Source: Sodiomyces alkalinus F11 (lineage: Eukaryota; Ascomycota; Sordariomycetes; Glomerellales; Plectosphaerellaceae). Taken from it: a stretch of 64,000 bases of DNA. The notes beneath the pieces were generated by a model. It did no database searches and had not been told where the DNA came from. It saw only the letters and a list, made by a program, of their open reading frames with translations. Positions 58,468 to 64,000 of the stretch are shown piece after piece. Positions within the stretch are counted from its first letter, which is position 1, and each line of letters opens with the position of its first letter. Where the stretch lies: positions 3,012,155 to 3,076,154 of the forward strand of contig NW_021167080.1 in assembly GCF_003711515.1 (NCBI RefSeq), in the 5' to 3' direction. Position numbers and translations under genes: made by a program.

Positions 58468-59907
58468 GTTGGCTGAGTTGTGGAGAGGGTGTGAGAAGAC
58501 GAGGCGAAGGAAAAGGGGAGAGGGGAGGAGAAAGCGAGGCGAAGATGCTTTTCGTTGCCCTCTCTTTTGTTATCGTTGTGTCGAGTCGCGATATTTCGAA
58601 GGGATTGGGATGAATGTGTTTTCGGCAAGTTGTCGGTCTGTCGGTCTGTCGGTCTGCTGAACGGCGGACGAGTCTCAAGTCTCAAAGGCTGGTTACGTCA
58701 CAGCCTTAGATGGTAGCCTCGTTGAATTTCCAACGTTCGAATCCAGGGAAATCGGTATAATAGCTATAGGAAGTGGTATCGAGAGTAAAATGAGAAGAAG
58801 TGAGGGGGAAAATAAGAAAGGCCCAGTGAAGCGAGCAGATATTCAGGTGTATCTGGTCGCGTGCGCGGGAGGTAGGTACAGGAGGTACAGGAGGTACAGG
58901 AGGTACAGGAGGTACAGGAGGTACAGGAGGTACTGGGAGGTACGGGTGGGATGGGTCAGGTAGCAGAAAGAGAGTTTCGTGGATCACATGTAAAGACGAA
59001 AAGCGGGAGCGTTCGTTGTTTTTCAATTCGATGCTTCCCCAATGTTAACCCTGGTACCTTCGTCCCTCCGTTTGCCCTCGTCGCGGTACGTTGCTTTGGT
59101 CCGGCCGAAGCTTGCCGTGCCTCGGTCTTTCGGCTCTTTTGTCCTGGGCCGTTACACGTTACCTTACTTAAGGTACTTTTACCTAAGGTACGTTGTACGT
59201 GTACAGCGAGCTCGGGCATCCGTACTCTACGTACCCTGGTACCTGAGTTTACGTAGCGACGGGGTGGATAACTCGGTACCTCAGCTCGGGACCTACTTCT
59301 TAATAACTCTCCTGACGAACAGCCGTATCCGTGTTTCGTTTCCTGTTCCCCCGAGTCTAAGGTAGCGTGGGGGTCCAACCGGTACAACGTACTCTGTAAC
59401 TAAGGTAAGGTACCTTACCAATGTACTCTGAAGATTCACTCCTCCGCCGCAAGCCTGGGCAGAACTGTTCCACGTTGTAAATTCCCATCATCGCGGTCCC
59501 TCGTCTCTTAGCGGGCGATCGGGCGGACTTGTTCAGGCAAAGAAATTAAATTGTGTATCACCAATCGTTATGCCGTGCCGTGGCATCATCCGGCTTCGGC
59601 CGAACGACTGGGAAGAATAAGCTATGCACATTGAATTCCCTTGCGTCGGCCAACTCAACTCGGCACCTCCAAAAAGTAAACATCCCGATTGAACTCCTAA
59701 TAGCAGACAAAAATGTCAATGCAGACAAGACATGTGCGTCTATAGCGTTTTCTTTCTCCCCCTCTACTCTACTATGCAATGCACCCTCGATCAGCGGAAA
59801 TCATCTCCTCCGCCTCAGCCCACACTGCATCAAAATCCCATGATATGTACCCGCGGTAGTCGCCAACCCACATACCAACAATCGGGGATGCTTTTTGCCC
59901 ACCCGCT
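58468..59907. other. Intergenic between the carrier and the zinc transporter
   Basis: Both genes are on the minus strand. The left part should be the carrier promoter and leader (CGGTCTGT triplet repeat near 58635-58657). A 9-bp tandem repeat lies at 58875-58937. From 59040 to 59420 the sequence is unusually rich in GGTACC/TACCTTA/AAGGTA motifs. The right part is the 3' UTR side of the transporter. No gene is supported. Confidence 0.55.
58875..58937. repeat. 9-bp tandem repeat (GGTACAGGA)
   Basis: Six perfect GGTACAGGA units (58875-58928) followed by a diverged unit GGTACTGGG, non-coding, in the upstream region of the carrier gene. Confidence 0.9.
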
Positions 59908-62075
59908 CTAGAAAGCCCGCGGACTCGGCAGCCCCGTCGCCGACGGCGGCGCCAACCGTCCAGCACCGCACCAGCACGACCCATCCCCTTCCCGCTCCAC
60001 CTGCACCACGACATCCATGCCATGCTGCGCCAGGTGCGCCCTCACCCTGTCCCGCACGTCGTCCAGCCCCGCCCCCCTGGCGGCCACCACGTGCACGATG
60101 CCCCTCAACCGCTCCCCGCTTGCGCTGTGGTGCTCATGTTGATGATCGTGGCCGTGGCCGTGGCCGTGGTCGTGGTCGTGGTCGTGGTCGCGGTCGTGGC
60201 TATGCTCATGTTGATGGTGGTGACGATCATGCCCCGCCGCGGCCGCCACCTCATCCATCCAAAACTTGGGCACGCTATAGCCCACGACGCCGCGCTGCTG
60301 CGCAATCCCCGCAAGCGTGTTGCGCAGGTTATACTCGACCGTCTCCGGGATGCCCAGCAGCAGATTGCGCGCCGACGACGCGAGGAGCGGCCACGCCGCC
60401 AGCACGATCAGCACCGACACCAGCAGCCCCGCCACCGCGTCCCACCACGCGTACCCCGTGTACATGGTCAGGAGCGTCGACACCACGACGGCCACGCTGC
60501 CCATCAGGTCGGCCAGCACGTGGAGGAAGATGCCCTGCATGTTTTCGTTTTGGTGGCCGTGGCCGTGGCCGTGGTTGTGGTTGTGGTTGTGGCCGTGGTT
60601 GTGGTTGTGGTCGTGGTTGTGGTTGTGGTCGTGGTCGTCGGTTTTCTTGTGGCTGCCGGAACAACCCCCGCCGTCGCCGCCGTGCGAGTGCCCGTGTCCG
60701 TGGTGGTGATGGCCGAACGCCACGAGGCCTACCACGTTGACGAGGCCGCCCAGGGTGCTGACGGCTAGTAGTTCATGGAGTCTGCGGGGCGGCGTCCCTT
60801 CGGCCATGCGTTCGAATGCCTCGCCGATGATTTCGACGCTGAGTAGCCTGGGAAGAGTGAAGACCGTTAGCAATTGATAGAGTGAAGACGTTGGCCATTG
60901 ACAGAGTGAAGACCCGTTGGCAATTGACCATCTTTTGTCTTCGCGGTGTTCTTTTCTTCTTCTTGGCTGCCCTGTACTCACATGAGGAGAATACCATTGG
61001 CGAACCCGCTCAGGGTCTCGACTTTGCCCAACCCATAAGGGAACCGCTGGCTGGGGGCCCACTTGCTCATGACCGACGCGCAGAGGCCGACGAAGAGGGC
61101 GAAGCAGTCGAAGAACATGTGGACGGTGTCGCTCAGGAGACCGATGGATTCGGTGGCGTGGGCATACCATGCCTGGACCGCCATGAAGGAGAAATTGAGC
61201 CTGCAAAAGCCATGTCAGCGCTTTGTCTTGCTTCCTCACAAAAATAAAATAAATAAAAAGGATTAAAGGATGGGATCTACGGAAACTAACGAGAGGAAAT
61301 AAAAGATTCGCCTCGAGTCTTTTTCGACGAGGATGGCGTGGAAGACTGGGACGTGTGGGGAGTAGCGCAGTAGAAGCTTCGAAAAGAGGGAGATTTTGGC
61401 TGGTTCGTGGGAGTTGCCATGGTCGTGGTCGTGGTGGGCGTGTTTATGTGCATGGTCGTGGTCGTGGTCATGGCCATGGTGGTGATCGTGGCTACGGCCA
61501 TGGCCATGGGAATGGGAATGGGAATGGTTCGTCGCAGCGCTATCGGGCGGTTCGTACCACTTGGACGCTGCACTCATCGGCGTGAGAAGCTCGCGTCCGC
61601 TCGGCGCCGTCTCGGTTTTCCAGCCGTCCACCTGCGACAACGGAGTCGGGGGCAGTTTTTCCCTCATGTGGAAGCCGGGCGTCGGGTTGGTCCGCAAGGT
61701 CGGGAGATGGGGGAGCCGGTTTTTGGGTTCGTGCGTATCAGCATCGTTCGGGTTGAAGGTAGGAAGATGCGAGAGGGAATGGGAGGGGGTGTGCCCGTGG
61801 GCGGAGGGACGGGAGGGAGGATGTGACTCGGAGTTCTCGTGGGAGAAGGATCGCGCGTGTCCGAGATGCGGCCTGTCGGGATGGCGACTGCGGTCGAGGC
61901 TCTGGGAGTGGTTGTGAAGGCCGCCGCCGGAGGCCATGGTGGATTTGAGGGCGTTGAGAGACGTCGGGGGATGCGGGTGCGGGTGCGGGTGCGGGTGCGA
62001 GTGCGAATGGGCGTGCATGTGTTGACGGTGGGCATGCGGTAGGGCGGACGAAGGAAGAGCGTACGACGACGCCAT
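59908..62075 (-). CDS. MSC2: Cation diffusion facilitator zinc transporter, ER type (Msc2-like)
   Basis: Predicted transporter moving zinc into the ER/secretory lumen. Exons 62075-61291, 61200-60982 and 60847-59908 give 647 residues. It starts MASSYALPSSALPHAH, with His-rich cytosolic N-terminal DNA encoding repeated His-Ser and His-Pro pairs. Membrane region: RIFYFLSLNFSFMAVQAWY, then HATESIGLLSDTVHMFFDCFAL with the metal-site S-D-x-x-H-M-x-x-D, LGKVETLSGFANGILLM and LLSVEIIGEAFERM. A long His-rich loop (HDHNHNHDHNHNHGH) precedes MQGIFLHVLADLMGSVAVV with the second H-x-x-x-D site. The last membrane helices end ASSARNLLLGIPE. A C-terminal cytosolic domain holds another His/Asp-rich run. Zn-site residues are intact. 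Confidence 0.88.
60150..60200. repeat. Hexanucleotide repeats coding a His/Asp/Gly tract in the C-terminal domain
   Basis: Runs of GTGGCC/GTGGTC (minus strand GACCAC/GGCCAC) encode HD and HG pairs in the transporter. Similar runs code the second loop at 60551-60640 and the N-terminal tract at 61420-61535. Confidence 0.85.
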
Positions 62076-63953
62076 GGCACCCAGTTTCTCACGGCCTGGC
62101 GGTGCGAGGCTCCAGCCAGGGAAGCTATGGATAAGGGGGCGGGGGGAAGCCTGCTGTCGCTCCAAGTTTCGTCTCTGATTTCTTGTTTGTTCACTGCCAC
62201 GGCCCACGGTCTTCAAACCTCGGAGCGATTGAGCGTGCTCGAGATAGCTGGCGGTATTTCGCTGGTATCGTGCGCCGCGAAACGGGCGTCGTGTGTAGTC
62301 TCGGTCTCGTAGTAGGGTCGAGATGAGATGTCTCGGAATTTGTTGATTTGTTGCCCGTCGCTTGAACTGAAGGTGCGTGTCTCGCCTCTCCTTCTGGTTA
62401 TTGTTTCTGTGCTGTCTTAAGGGACACTTGATCCGCTGTACAGGAGAGGGAAGAGAGACCAAGATGAAATGACGAGATTCGGAAAGGTGGAGGACAAGAG
62501 AAGAAGAAGACCCGAAAGACACCGACCCTCAGTCTCAAGAGGGAAGGTGGCTCGACTGATCGAGTGTTGCCGTATTTGCGTTCGTACTAGTTACTGGCAT
62601 AATTAGTAGGTGATATGCGAATGGCATTATGGTCTTTACCGTTATCCTCCTCCCCTTTCTAGACAGAGAAGACAGAGAGGTGCTTGGGTTTGACCCGCTG
62701 TCGGCTGCCCGCTCCCAACTCCCCCCCCAAGCTCTCCTCTGGGCCTCTTCTCTCCCAGTCAACCCCTGCAGAATCCACCGGGATGGGCCCCACCAGATGA
62801 AGAAAGCGGACACTGGACTGGGGCACGTTCTCGTCCAAAGCCGTTCTCATTGGTGATGTCTCTGATGAGTAGGGGGGGAGGGCAAGTTAGCCAAGCCCAG
62901 AACGCAGAACGCCGGCTTGTCCGCAATGGGAGGTCGATTTGCATTGGCTGCGTCTGAGCCTGAGCAATTGGGGGAGCACGCGATAAACGTGCGTCTGTTG
63001 AGATCTGCTCTTGATGGCTAATAAGGGATGTAGGTGTATTGCTCTTCTTGCCACTTTTATTCGTATATTGTAATTCATGTGTCTTGTCGTTTTTTCCGTC
63101 GTTGGACTAATTATAAGGTAAGAGCGGTGTAAAACTCGCTGCTGTACGGAATACTGTACGTACAGAGTAAACACTGGCTATTGCTTCGTACTTGGTACCT
63201 CCTACCCGAACCCGCGACCGGTTCGCGAGTCACGCGAATGTTTGCTTGACGACCTAGGTACTTACTCTCTGTATCTCTACCTTACCTTATCGATCCTTCG
63301 ATGATGAGATAATACAAAGTACGTACCACGTCGTCTATGGGCGACTGGGCAACCAGAACAATATATTTTGAGGGGAAGACGAAGACGAAGACGCATCTGC
63401 ATCTGCAGTGCAACGCTACAATAACTTGGATACTTCGACCTTTATCCTTCGCGCATGGGAAGAAGCAGTCCAATTGTGCATTAAAGAATCTTTCAGGAAC
63501 CAGACAAACCATCAGAATTCGGCTAGTGTCTTTTGGGAATCTTTTCGGTCTTTTCATCTGACTACCCGTTACTGAAATATGCGTAACATAAGAATGTGTA
63601 CTTTATTCTAATATCCGTATTATGCTCCTCCCGATTCTTCTTATTAATTGGCCTGTCACCGAGCCACACCGAGCTGTTCAAGTGACACTGTTCGACGTAA
63701 CACGGCAGCATCTCATCAGTGATCTTTGATTCTTATCTCCTCTTCAACCACCACCCACCAGCATCCCGCCATAGCAAGTCCTGGACTTCTATCTGATATG
63801 CTCTCTTCAGGCACGGGAGGATAATGTGAATTCCTATTCTCAACCCATACCCGCATCCCTCGACGCCCCTGGACCTACGAACCCCATGAGAACGTGAGAC
63901 CGTGAGAACGTGAGAACGAACAGGACACGACCACCACCACTTCTCTCGGCAAA
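62076..63953. other. Intergenic region right of the zinc transporter
   Basis: Probably holds the transporter promoter and leader; the transporter frame remains open upstream to 62522 without a better start. GGTACC/TAGGTA-type motifs occur at 63195-63290. Short repeats ACGTGAGA occur at 63891-63916, directly before the possible gene at 63954. No gene is supported within. Confidence 0.5.
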
Positions 63954-64000
63954 ATGGGGTTACTTGGCCGCCTGATGCTGCAAGTTGTCCTTCTAGCCAC
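63954..64000 (+). CDS. Possible start of a secreted or membrane protein (partial)
   Basis: An ATG in good context (CAAAATGGGG) opens MGLLGRLMLQVVLLAT, which looks like the start of a signal peptide: one Arg followed by hydrophobic residues. Only 47 bases are present, so this rests on context and composition alone. Confidence 0.35.
   Translation, partial: MGLLGRLMLQVVLLA

Noticed and set aside
60022..60768. Plus-strand open frames of 248-281 codons made of Val/Gly or Pro/Arg repeats
   Set aside because: Shadows of the His-rich repeats of the zinc transporter on the other strand.
60150..61535. CRISPR-like regular repeats
   Set aside because: These are coding hexanucleotide repeats in a eukaryotic transporter gene; there are no spacers.
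1..64000. tRNA or rRNA genes
   Set aside because: No convincing cloverleaf, A/B-box pair or rRNA sequence was recognised by eye; a dedicated scan (tRNAscan-SE, Infernal) would be needed to exclude them.

Overview
The window looks like chromosomal DNA from a filamentous ascomycete (Pezizomycotina, most likely a Sordariomycete). Short GT-AG introns interrupt clear fungal housekeeping genes: THO2, MET2, a TFIIIC subunit, GPI8, a carnitine carrier and an MSC2-type zinc transporter. Two blocks of old transposons carry the mark of repeat-induced point mutation (RIP): CpA/TpG is depleted, TpA is abundant, sense codons have become TAG or TAA, and the mutations stop sharply at the element borders.

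Layout. Positions 1-185 hold the 5' end of a minus-strand membrane-protein gene that runs off the left edge. From about 899 to 22320 lies a nest of transposons. The host is an old Helitron on the minus strand: an N-terminal Cys motif, a Helitron-type Rep domain with its HUH site, and a Pif1-like helicase, ending in a long hairpin. Two Ty3/gypsy elements sit inside it, each with a perfect 5-bp target duplication: gypsy-1 (2779-9890, plus strand, GAGAC) in the helicase and gypsy-2 (10243-18846, minus strand, TAAAG) further upstream. Both appear to carry an extra antisense reading frame between pol and the 3' LTR. About 3.7 kb of non-repetitive DNA without a convincing gene follows, ending in the leader of the next gene.

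From 26087 to 46611 the genes are ordinary and fairly dense: a WSC-domain wall-stress sensor (+), a mitochondrial hot-dog thioesterase with a likely micro-exon (-), THO2 of the mRNA export complex (-), MET2 homoserine O-acetyltransferase (+, divergent from THO2), a TFIIIC zinc-ribbon subunit (-) and GPI8 of the GPI transamidase (-). A RIP-mutated Ty1/copia element (47424-53237, minus strand, target duplication AAGGT) comes next. Its right LTR is split by a 160-bp MITE-like element with terminal inverted repeats and a TA duplication. Then come a large histidine-phosphatase protein (+), the mitochondrial carnitine/acylcarnitine carrier (-), the zinc transporter with very His-rich loops (-), and a possible gene start at the right edge.

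The genes do not form one pathway; the region is ordinary fungal gene space interrupted by transposons. The most unusual items are the antisense frames in the gypsy elements, the MITE-in-LTR junction, the thioesterase micro-exon, the (Ala-Asn)12 insertion in MET2 and the predicted soluble splice form of the WSC sensor.
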